A stretch of DNA of 7,844 nucleotides, taken from positions 1 to 7,844 of the forward strand of contig JAQWCT010000124.1 in the NCBI GenBank assembly GCA_028705785.1, written 5' to 3'. Position numbers and translations under genes: made by a program. The notes below the pieces were generated by a model, which did not search any database, was not told the DNA's origin, and saw only the letters and a program-made list of their open reading frames with translations. Of the stretch, positions 1 to 5,288 are shown piece after piece. Every line of letters begins with the position of its first letter. Position 1 is the first letter of the stretch. The stretch is from Sulfurospirillaceae bacterium. Its GTDB lineage: Bacteria > Campylobacterota > Campylobacteria > Campylobacterales > Sulfurospirillaceae.

Positions 1-493
1 CTTTATACGCTTTAAAAAGAGTTTGCTCCCAAGTATGGGGAATGATGGTGAGACGAAAATCATTTTTGCCCACGGTATTAAGCGTTAAACTCACACCATC
101 TATTGCGATACTACCTTTTGGAACAACAAATTTGATGAAATCCTTAGGAATAGAAACTACCATATCAACACCATTTTCTTTTTGGCTGATACGCTCAACT
201 CGACCCAAACAGTCAATATGCCCTTGCACAAAATGTCCATCAAGCTTATCACCCACTTTAAGGGCTGGTTCAATATGCACCAGTCCATGAAGATTTTGCG
301 TAGCGATAAGATCTCTTGTTTCCAAAGAAAGTTCCACACTAAAACCATCAGCAAAGACCTCGATAACGGTTAGACAAGCGCCATTGACTGCTATGCTATC
401 GCCTAAATTGGGTTTGTGTTTTGAGATAAGGGTTAAAACATGATTGTGATAGCGAGAAACGCGTGCAAATTCTCTGATGAGTCCTGTAAACAT
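1..493 (-). CDS. ribE: Riboflavin synthase alpha chain (C-terminus cut off by window edge)
   Basis: Riboflavin synthase carries out the last step of riboflavin synthesis: two 6,7-dimethyl-8-ribityllumazine molecules dismutate to riboflavin and a pyrimidinedione, in the cytosol. Read on the minus strand from the ATG at 493-491, 164 codons are open to the window edge. The protein begins MFTGLI, the hallmark start of the family. The first lumazine-binding repeat contains GDSIAVNGACLTV and GHFVQGHID; the second repeat begins near residue 100 and contains SIAIDGVSLTLN. Family members are about 200 residues long, so roughly 40 C-terminal residues lie outside the window. An AAAAGGT Shine-Dalgarno-like stretch (505-499) sits 5-6 nt before the ATG and a perfect TATAAT lies at 529-524. 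It is divergent from the chemoreceptor gene. Nothing seen is broken. The symbol ribE is used for this enzyme in many genomes; ribC is the name in some others. Confidence 0.95.
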   Translation of the reverse strand, partial: MFTGLIREFARVSRYHNHVLTLISKHKPNLGDSIAVNGACLTVIEVFADGFSVELSLETRDLIATQNLHGLVHIEPALKVGDKLDGHFVQGHIDCLGRVERISQKENGVDMVVSIPKDFIKFVVPKGSIAIDGVSLTLNTVGKNDFRLTIIPHTWEQTLFKAYK

Positions 494-523
494 CGCTTAC
501 CTTTTGGGATAAAATATTACTTC

Positions 524-529
524 ATTATA
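524..529 (-). promoter_or_regulatory. Predicted -10 box for ribE
   Basis: A perfect TATAAT on the minus strand lies 31 bp upstream of the ribE ATG, predicting a leader of roughly 25 nt. No convincing TTGACA -35 is seen, which is usual for the housekeeping sigma factor in Campylobacterota. The leader is too short to hold an FMN riboswitch. Confidence 0.6.
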
Positions 530-565
530 TCTATTTTAAAATTGATGTAACCTAAGGAAAATATT

Positions 566-604
566 ATGACGAAAAAAGTTTATCTTAAAACTAAACAAGT
601 ATAA
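566..604 (+). pseudogene. Tiny 12-codon ORF resembling the N-terminus of a MiaB/MtaB methylthiotransferase
   Basis: The ORF reads MTKKVYLKTKQV and then TAA. A plausible ribosome site, AAGGAAA (554-560), lies 5 nt before its ATG. The first nine residues look like the usual opening of radical-SAM tRNA methylthiotransferases (E. coli MiaB starts MTKKLHIKTWGCQMN), but the match breaks off exactly where the cysteine motif should begin. It may be the stranded 5' end of a gene displaced when the chemoreceptor gene arrived, a leader peptide, or chance. The TATAAT assigned to the next gene overlaps its last codons (600-605), so it need not be expressed. Nine residues are weak evidence. Confidence 0.3.
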
Positions 605-605
605 T
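600..605 (+). promoter_or_regulatory. Predicted -10 box for the chemoreceptor gene
   Basis: A perfect TATAAT is followed 30 bp later by the GTG start at 636. The region upstream is A/T-rich with no clear -35. Chemoreceptor genes in this phylum are often read by sigma-28 or sigma-54, but I see no convincing GG-N10-GC or sigma-28 pattern here, so a housekeeping promoter is the simplest reading. Confidence 0.5.
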
Positions 606-622
606 AAACTAAATCCTACAGC

Positions 623-628
623 AAGGAG
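623..628 (+). promoter_or_regulatory. Ribosome binding site fixing the GTG start of the chemoreceptor
   Basis: AAGGAG lies 7 nt before GTG 636-638. There is no in-frame ATG nearby, and the protein from this GTG begins directly with a short cytoplasmic segment and the first membrane helix, so GTG is well supported as the start. Confidence 0.75.
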
Positions 629-635
629 CGCTTCC

Positions 636-2588
636 GTGAGCAATTGGTCCATTTCGCAAAAGATATACATTCCCCTTTTTATAGGCATTGTTATTGGTTT
701 GTTTTTCATTCTCCTTTCCTCTTTTTTAAGTATTAGAGATATCGAAAAAAGTGTCTATGAAAAAGAAAAAGAGACACTCAAAGTCTATGTTAACAATCAA
801 TTAGATAGCAAATATGACATTGCCATCACTAATGCTATCAATATTGCTTCTAACTTTTATGTCATCGATGCGCTTGTGAATAATGACCGAACACTAGGTA
901 TCAAAGGGCTCAATGAGCTTGTCAAAGTGTATAAAGAAAAGACTGATTTCAAAAATATTCAAATTCATATCCACACTAAAGATATTAAAAGCTTTTTACG
1001 AGAATGGATGCCCAATAAATTTGGAGATGATCTCTCTAGTTTTAGACATACCATCAAAAAAGTCAAAGAAACTAAAGCACCCCTAACAGCTATCGAAATG
1101 GGTGTTGCAGGAATGACACTTAGAGGCGTTGCACCTATCATCAAAGATGGAGAGTATCTAGGTTCAGTTGAATTTATTCAATCTTTTGGCTCAATCGCTA
1201 CCAACGCTAAAAAAGATTTAAAAGCCAGTGTGATTTTTTTAACAGATAAAACACATTTAGATTTGAGTGCTGGTGCTAAAGATGCCATCTTAGCTAAAGA
1301 TACGGCTCTTTCTCAGAAAAAAGAAGTGACTGACATGAAACTTTTTGAGGAGATTAAAAACCTTGATTTAGCATCACAAGGAGCTAGTTTTACTACCCCA
1401 AACTATTTTGTTTTAAGAGAAGAGCTTAAAGCATTTGATGGTTCAAGAGTCGGCGAAGTATTGATTGCTAAAGAACTTACCATGGTAGAAGCCGCCGTCT
1501 TAGATGCCCAATATATGATTATTAAACAAATTGTGATGATGTCTGTTATCACACTTTTCATTATGGGACTACTGGTTATTATATTGAAAAAAGCAGTTAT
1601 TAATCCTATTAAAGAGTTTCAAGAAAAGTCTAAAAACCTCTCCAGTGGAGATGGTGATCTTACTAAACAAATGGAAGTTCGAAGTAATGATGAAATAGGT
1701 CAAGCGTCTAGAGAATTTAATAACTTTATCGAAAAGGTTCGTATCGCCGTCAATGCCGCAAAATCTTCGAGTATGGAGAATGCCTCTGTTGCAAACCAGC
1801 TCAGTTCTACGGCACTAGAAGTTGGCAAAAGAGCAGAAGATACTTCAATGATTGTCAATGACACCAATGCCATGTCAAAAAATATCAAAGAGGAACTCTC
1901 TGCTTCTTTGATACAAGCAGAAAAGTCCAAACAAGAGATTGAAAATGCCCATCTTAAATTGGTCAATGCCAAAAACCAAATTATCAAAATGGCATCGCAA
2001 GTCCAATCTTCCGCTCACACTGAAATTGAGTTAGCAAGACAAATCGCACAACTAAGTAATGATGCTGACCAAGTCAAAGGTGTACTCACCGTCATCTCTG
2101 ATATTGCCGACCAAACCAATCTTTTAGCACTCAATGCGGCCATCGAAGCTGCAAGAGCAGGAGAGCATGGACGAGGGTTTGCTGTCGTAGCTGATGAAGT
2201 ACGCAATCTTGCAGAGCGAACTCAAAAAAGCCTCACTGAAATCAATGCCACCATCAATGTCATTGTTCAAGCCATCAACGATGCCAGTGAACATATGAAC
2301 ACTAACTCAAAAAGCATGGAAGAACTGACTAAAATAGCCTCAGAAGCCGAAAAAAATATCAGTGAAACTTCTGATGTCATGGAAAATGCCACAACATTAA
2401 GTGAGCATACCGTACAAGACTATATCGAAACAGGAAAAAAAGTCGATGATATTGCCAAAAAAATAGAAGAAATCAATAGCATCACGGTGAGTAACTCACG
2501 AAGCATGGAAGAAGTAAGCAGTGCAACAGACCACCTCAGCGACCTTGCAGACCAACTGAACAACATCTTAGGAAAGTTTAGAACTTAA
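636..2588 (+). CDS. Methyl-accepting chemotaxis protein with periplasmic double-Cache-type sensor
   Basis: A transmembrane chemoreceptor of 650 residues that would control CheA/CheW at the inner membrane in response to a periplasmic signal. Order of parts: TM1 about 12-33; periplasmic sensor about 35-290; TM2 about 299-317; HAMP about 318-372 (NPIKEF, then LSSGDGDLTK and NDEIGQ); cytoplasmic methyl-accepting coiled coil 380-650. The signalling hairpin tip at 486-529 is canonical (DQTNLLALNAAIEAARAGE, GRGFAVVADEVR). The sensor holds IHIHTKDIKSFLREW (110-124) and FGDDLSSFR (129-137), then a G-V-A-P...GEYLGSVEF stretch; I recognise these as typical of the dCache_3 'double sensory' family. The ligand cannot be named. 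The C-terminus (LGKFRT) lacks a CheR/CheB-tethering pentapeptide. No other chemotaxis gene lies nearby, so it is an orphan receptor. Its end overlaps convergent pxpC by 21 bp. Confidence 0.95.
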   Translation: MSNWSISQKIYIPLFIGIVIGLFFILLSSFLSIRDIEKSVYEKEKETLKVYVNNQLDSKYDIAITNAINIASNFYVIDALVNNDRTLGIKGLNELVKVYKEKTDFKNIQIHIHTKDIKSFLREWMPNKFGDDLSSFRHTIKKVKETKAPLTAIEMGVAGMTLRGVAPIIKDGEYLGSVEFIQSFGSIATNAKKDLKASVIFLTDKTHLDLSAGAKDAILAKDTALSQKKEVTDMKLFEEIKNLDLASQGASFTTPNYFVLREELKAFDGSRVGEVLIAKELTMVEAAVLDAQYMIIKQIVMMSVITLFIMGLLVIILKKAVINPIKEFQEKSKNLSSGDGDLTKQMEVRSNDEIGQASREFNNFIEKVRIAVNAAKSSSMENASVANQLSSTALEVGKRAEDTSMIVNDTNAMSKNIKEELSASLIQAEKSKQEIENAHLKLVNAKNQIIKMASQVQSSAHTEIELARQIAQLSNDADQVKGVLTVISDIADQTNLLALNAAIEAARAGEHGRGFAVVADEVRNLAERTQKSLTEINATINVIVQAINDASEHMNTNSKSMEELTKIASEAEKNISETSDVMENATTLSEHTVQDYIETGKKVDDIAKKIEEINSITVSNSRSMEEVSSATDHLSDLADQLNNILGKFRT

Positions 2589-3497
2589 AAAAAAACGATA
2601 AAAGGCTCGGGCTTTTGCCCCTGCCTCCTCTAATCCAATCACTTCAAATTTTACCACGCCACCGGCTCTTAATTGAGCCAGTTTAAAACAATCTACACAT
2701 AAAACGGAACCGATTTTAGGGTAACCACCGATGGTTTGTCTCTCTTTTAAAAGCACGATAGGTTCACCATGGCTAGGAATTTGTATCGCTCCAAAACAAA
2801 TAGGCTCAGACAAGATACCCGTCGCCTTAGGTACGATTTTTTCACCACTTAGACGATAACCCATTCTATCGCCCTCCCCTTTGTACATGTAAGGCGTATT
2901 GAAAAAAGTATTGTGTTGCACTTTTGAAAAAAAGTCACTTTGATAGCCCAAAACCACTCTTAAAACCACTTCTTTGGCGTAAATGGGCAACCATGGATTT
3001 TCGACTTTTCGCTTATTTTTCAAAACCCTACTTTCACATGCTAAAAAATCACCTTTAAGCAGTTTTCGCCCCTCAACACCACCAAGTCCTTCTTTAATAC
3101 TGGTTGAAAAACTGCCATATGCTAAAGGCGTTAAAAAACCACCTATCACGGCGATATAAGCAAAATTGCCTGAAGTGGCAAAACCAAAAGAGAGGATGTC
3201 ATCCTCTTTAAGGGTATAAGTTTGCCACAGCTCTATACTCTCACCGTTGAGCGAACAAGGCATACTTGCTCCACAAAGAGCGATGCTAAAATTTCCTCGT
3301 GCTCGAAGAATCATCCCTCCAAGGGCGACTTCAATAACACTGGTATTAAAAGGATTGCCTAAAAGAAGATTGGCATAGCCAAATGCGTACTCATCCATTG
3401 CACCACTTTGGGTCAGCCCAATATCACTTACCCCAACCCGACCTGCATCTTGAATACTGCTTTGCATCCCACCATGTTCAACCAAAAAACCATTCAC
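2568..3497 (-). CDS. pxpC: 5-oxoprolinase subunit C (biotin-dependent carboxyltransferase-like family, KipA/YbgK type)
   Basis: One of three subunits of the bacterial ATP-dependent 5-oxoprolinase, which opens 5-oxoproline (pyroglutamate) to glutamate in the cytosol. The 309 residues equal the family's usual length (E. coli YbgK is about 310). Family signatures seen: QDAGR (16-20), SGAMDEYAF (31-39), DRMGYRLSG (210-218), and the C-terminal block from GAIQIPSHGEP to RQTIGGYPKIG (236-263), then LAQLRAGGVVKF. The start is GTG at 3497-3495, overlapping the pxpB stop as GTGA; there is no nearby in-frame ATG, and the upstream GGGTGG is only a modest ribosome site, so translation is probably coupled to pxpB. 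It is the last gene of pxpABC. Its final seven codons lie antisense to the chemoreceptor's end. KipA-type proteins in Bacillus are also linked to a sporulation kinase inhibitor, but with pxpA and pxpB alongside the oxoprolinase role is much more likely. Confidence 0.93.
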   Translation of the reverse strand: MNGFLVEHGGMQSSIQDAGRVGVSDIGLTQSGAMDEYAFGYANLLLGNPFNTSVIEVALGGMILRARGNFSIALCGASMPCSLNGESIELWQTYTLKEDDILSFGFATSGNFAYIAVIGGFLTPLAYGSFSTSIKEGLGGVEGRKLLKGDFLACESRVLKNKRKVENPWLPIYAKEVVLRVVLGYQSDFFSKVQHNTFFNTPYMYKGEGDRMGYRLSGEKIVPKATGILSEPICFGAIQIPSHGEPIVLLKERQTIGGYPKIGSVLCVDCFKLAQLRAGGVVKFEVIGLEEAGAKARAFYRFFLSSKLS

Positions 3498-4177
3498 AAT
3501 GCACCACCCAGCTTGAGAAATAAGGCTTTTGAAATAGGCTCAAATCGAACCATATCGCCTACATGTAATAACGACAAACCCTCATATGTGCTATCAAACA
3601 TTGCTGTTGGCGTACACCCTAGTATTTTCCAACCAGCAGGACTAAGCAAGGGATAAACCGCGCTCTGTCGATCAGCGATAGCGACACTTCCTTTAGGAAC
3701 AGCTTTTCTAGGATTGGGGAGTCTTGAAGTAGCAAGTGCCTCATGGATTTCCCCAAGATACGCAAAACCAGGAGCAAAACCAATGGCATAAACAAAGTAA
3801 TCTTCGCTTACATGTAAGGCTATAATCTCTTCTACACTCAAATTTTTTTCTTGTGCCAATACTTCCAAATCAAATCCCACTTCGAGTCCATAATAGGTCG
3901 GTATCGTAACGATTTTTTGCTCCAGTTTGTCTATTTCTTGTGCATTATCAATAATCGTTTGTGCCTTTAAGCAAGCTTCACGATGGTCATACTGCAAAAT
4001 ATCATAAGAAATCATAATCGAAGCATAAGAAGGGATAATCTCAAAAAAACCCTCAATATGTGCATTTTTCAGTGCCAAATAAGCTTTTTGAACCTCTTTA
4101 GAAATAAGTGGGTCTATTTTTTCACCAAAGTAGATAATGAGTGAGTTGTATGAAGCGATGCGAAACTCTAATTTCAA
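3494..4177 (-). CDS. pxpB: 5-oxoprolinase subunit B (KipI/YbgJ type)
   Basis: Works with PxpC and PxpA in ATP-dependent 5-oxoproline cleavage. The length of 227 residues is close to E. coli YbgJ (about 218). The N-terminal half is the less conserved KipI-type domain; the C-terminal cyclophilin-like half carries the family blocks GFAPGFAYLG (133-142), VPKGSVAIADRQSAVYP (160-176) and SPAGWKILGCTP (179-190). The start is TTG at 4177-4175, giving MKLEFRIASYN; it overlaps the pxpA stop as TTGA and has a GAGGA ribosome site (4189-4185) with 7-nt spacing. No in-frame ATG or GTG fits better, because the next would remove conserved N-terminal sequence. Middle gene of a tightly coupled operon. Confidence 0.92.
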   Translation of the reverse strand: MKLEFRIASYNSLIIYFGEKIDPLISKEVQKAYLALKNAHIEGFFEIIPSYASIMISYDILQYDHREACLKAQTIIDNAQEIDKLEQKIVTIPTYYGLEVGFDLEVLAQEKNLSVEEIIALHVSEDYFVYAIGFAPGFAYLGEIHEALATSRLPNPRKAVPKGSVAIADRQSAVYPLLSPAGWKILGCTPTAMFDSTYEGLSLLHVGDMVRFEPISKALFLKLGGAL

Positions 4178-4902
4178 AGGCTATTCCTCAACATTTTAAC
4201 CAGCTCTATCGCCTCTTCATTGTCACCGTGAACGCATAAAGAGTCCACTTTAAGGGCAATTTTTTTACCAGAAATCGTTTCTAATAAACCTTCATTTTTC
4301 AAAAGTTCCAAACGCGCTTTAACCAGTTCTTTGCTATGTAAGAGTGAGCCTTTTTGGCTTCTAGGAACTAAAAATCCCTCATCATCGTAAGCGCGATCAG
4401 CAAACACTTCATATAAAAGTTCAATGCCAAATTCTTTGGCTATCTCTTCATATTGTTGCGTATCAACTTTGGATAAAATCATGAGTTTCAGTGAGCCATC
4501 ATAGCGCTTAAGAGCATTTAACACAGCTCTAAAGATGCGCTCATCTCTCATCATATCGTTATAAAGTCCGCCATGAGGTTTGACATACGAGAGTTTTGCG
4601 CCATTCGCTTGGCAAAAAGCTTGCAATGCGCCACATTGATAGATAACCATTGATTCTATTTCGGGCGATGTGCACACCATGCTTCGTCTACCAAATCCTG
4701 CTAAATCAGGGTAAGCAGGATGAGCCCCTATCGTGATGTTATATTTAACAGCTAGTTTGATGGATTCATCCATGATGAGAGGGTCTCCCGCATGAAATCC
4801 ACAAGCAAAGTTTGCCATATCAATATAAGGAAATATTTCCTCATCAAGTCCCATTTTCCACGAGCCAAAACTCTCGCCTAAATCACTGTTAAGTTTAATC
4901 AT
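4174..4902 (-). CDS. pxpA: 5-oxoprolinase subunit A (LamB/YcsF family)
   Basis: The third 5-oxoprolinase subunit, of the LamB/YcsF family. Motifs in order: LNSDLGES (4-11) at the N-terminus, matching the family's LNADLGE; NFACGFHAGDP (31-41); IGAHPAYPDLAGFGRR (58-73); VKPHGGLYN (107-115); FADRAYDDEGFLVPR; and LCVHGDN (222-228). The preferred start is ATG at 4902-4900, giving 242 residues that begin MIKLNSDLGE as in E. coli PxpA (MKIDLNADLGE), with AGGA (4913-4910) 7 nt upstream. A longer reading from TTG at 4920 would add six residues unlike the family and place that ribosome site inside the gene. It is the first gene of pxpABC; its promoter region abuts the palindromic element. No transporter or regulator for 5-oxoproline is linked, so the cluster may serve to clear spontaneously formed 5-oxoproline, but that is inference. 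Confidence 0.94.
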   Translation of the reverse strand: MIKLNSDLGESFGSWKMGLDEEIFPYIDMANFACGFHAGDPLIMDESIKLAVKYNITIGAHPAYPDLAGFGRRSMVCTSPEIESMVIYQCGALQAFCQANGAKLSYVKPHGGLYNDMMRDERIFRAVLNALKRYDGSLKLMILSKVDTQQYEEIAKEFGIELLYEVFADRAYDDEGFLVPRSQKGSLLHSKELVKARLELLKNEGLLETISGKKIALKVDSLCVHGDNEEAIELVKMLRNSL

Positions 4903-4909
4903 CCCATCA

Positions 4910-4913
4910 TCCT
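4910..4913 (-). promoter_or_regulatory. pxpA: Ribosome binding site deciding the pxpA start
   Basis: On the minus strand AGGA lies 7 nt before ATG 4902. This spacing supports the ATG rather than the upstream TTG at 4920. Confidence 0.7.
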
Positions 4914-4933
4914 GTGGCAAATTAATAGAAATA

Positions 4934-4958
4934 ATTTTATCACACTTCTACTTTTATA
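4934..4958 (-). promoter_or_regulatory. Candidate pxpABC promoter (two possible -10 boxes)
   Basis: On the minus strand, TATAAA (4958-4953) and TAAAAT within GATAAAAT (4939-4934) are both reasonable -10 sequences upstream of pxpA. Only six bases separate TATAAA from the left end of the palindromic element, so anything acting as -35 or UP sequence would lie in the element's 34-bp repeat. Neither box can be chosen without transcript mapping. Confidence 0.35.
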
Positions 4959-4964
4959 GAGGCC

Positions 4965-4998
4965 TAAGTACCTAATCATAGCTAATAACACCTTTTGA
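4965..4998 (+). repeat. Left 34-bp terminal inverted repeat
   Basis: Perfect reverse complement of 5202-5235. It starts TAAGTACCTAATCATAGC and ends CCTTTTGA. The repeat stops sharply on both sides: the next base outward (4964/5236) and the next base inward (4999/5201) do not pair. Confidence 0.97.
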
Positions 4999-5095
4999 CA
5001 TTTAAAAAAGGGTGTAGATACAAGGCAGATTTTTGCAGGTTTACTTATTGTAAATCAAGAAAATCTAACGAAGTAGATATACCCTTTTTTAAATG
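4999..5095. repeat. Arm A hairpin (97 nt) of the nested palindrome
   Basis: A perfect 15-bp closing stem (4999-5013 with 5081-5095: CATTTAAAAAAGGGT against ACCCTTTTTTAAATG) encloses weaker nested pairings: AGATTTT (5027-5033) with AAAATCT (5060-5066), and GGTTTAC (5038-5044) with GTAAATC (5050-5056, one G-T pair). The apical loop is TTATT (5045-5049). The T-run on the 3' side resembles a terminator tail, but the very long imperfect interior argues against an ordinary intrinsic terminator. Confidence 0.85.
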
Positions 5096-5104
5096 CCCTG
5101 CGGG

Positions 5105-5201
5105 TGAAAGGCTTTTGCCTCATCTTTGTCGTTAAATTTATTCAACTTGGAAGAGCCAAGTCTTCATAAATTTGCCTAGAAGCTAAAGCAAAAGCCTTTC
5201 A
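5105..5201. repeat. Arm B hairpin (97 nt) of the nested palindrome
   Basis: A perfect 14-bp closing stem (5105-5118 with 5188-5201: TGAAAGGCTTTTGC against GCAAAAGCCTTTCA) encloses AAATTTA (5134-5140) with TAAATTT (5167-5173) and ACTTGG (5145-5150) with CCAAGT (5156-5161). The apical loop is AAGAG (5151-5155). The stem sequence is unrelated to that of arm A, but the interior resembles arm A read in the opposite orientation (see findings). Confidence 0.85.
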
Positions 5202-5235
5202 TCAAAAGGTGTTATTAGCTATGATTAGGTACTTA
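5202..5235 (-). repeat. Right 34-bp terminal inverted repeat
   Basis: Perfect reverse complement of 4965-4998. It ends 14 bp before the TATAAT predicted for mnmG, so any -35-like or upstream promoter sequence for mnmG must lie within this repeat. Confidence 0.97.
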
Positions 5236-5249
5236 CAGTCAATTCATAG

Positions 5250-5255
5250 TATAAT
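5250..5255 (+). promoter_or_regulatory. Predicted -10 box for mnmG
   Basis: A perfect TATAAT lies 33 bp before the mnmG ATG. The leader would be about 25-28 nt and holds AAGG (5274-5277) as a ribosome site, at a rather long 11-nt spacing. The -35 position falls in the right terminal repeat of the palindromic element. Confidence 0.55.
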
Positions 5256-5288
5256 CCACAAAACAAACAATTCAAGGTAAAAGTAATT

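Larger units (their letters stand above)
4965..5235. repeat. 271-bp nested palindromic element with three/four-way junction geometry
   Basis: This fills most of the 386-bp gap between pxpA and mnmG. Read from the outside in: a perfect 34-bp inverted repeat (4965-4998 with 5202-5235); arm A (4999-5095); a 9-nt mini-hairpin CCCTGCGGG (5096-5104); arm B (5105-5201). The parts follow each other with no unpaired base at the junction, and both arms are exactly 97 nt, so the element is symmetric about base 5100. Each arm closes with a perfect 14-15 bp stem and continues as an imperfect hairpin to a 5-nt loop. No ORF of note lies inside. It could be a non-autonomous transposable element, a dispersed structured repeat, or a structured RNA. 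The ends read TAAGTA...TACTTA, so a TA target duplication is possible, but no longer duplication is visible. The structure is read directly; the function is unknown. Confidence 0.85.

Noticed and set aside
42..373. Short ORFs on both strands (42-290, 182-373, 157-354) at the left end
   Set aside because: They are other-frame shadows of riboflavin synthase, whose own frame is open to the window edge.
494..530. FMN riboswitch upstream of ribE
   Set aside because: The predicted leader is only about 25 nt and shows none of the conserved RFN-element blocks.
1700..2206. Antisense ORFs of 95 and 63 codons inside the chemoreceptor
   Set aside because: They mirror the low-complexity, alanine/serine-rich coiled coil of the receptor and have no independent support.
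4918..4920. TTG at 4920 as the start of pxpA
   Set aside because: It adds residues unlike the family and puts the good AGGA ribosome site inside the gene; ATG at 4902 gives the conserved N-terminus and proper spacing.
5000..5094. Arm A as an ordinary Rho-independent terminator because of its A-run/T-run stem
   Set aside because: The stem is A/T-rich with about 67 nt of imperfect interior between its strands, and it lies upstream of both flanking genes rather than at a gene end.
4965..5235. CRISPR array
   Set aside because: The repeats are inverted and nested, not direct repeats with unique spacers, and no cas gene is near.
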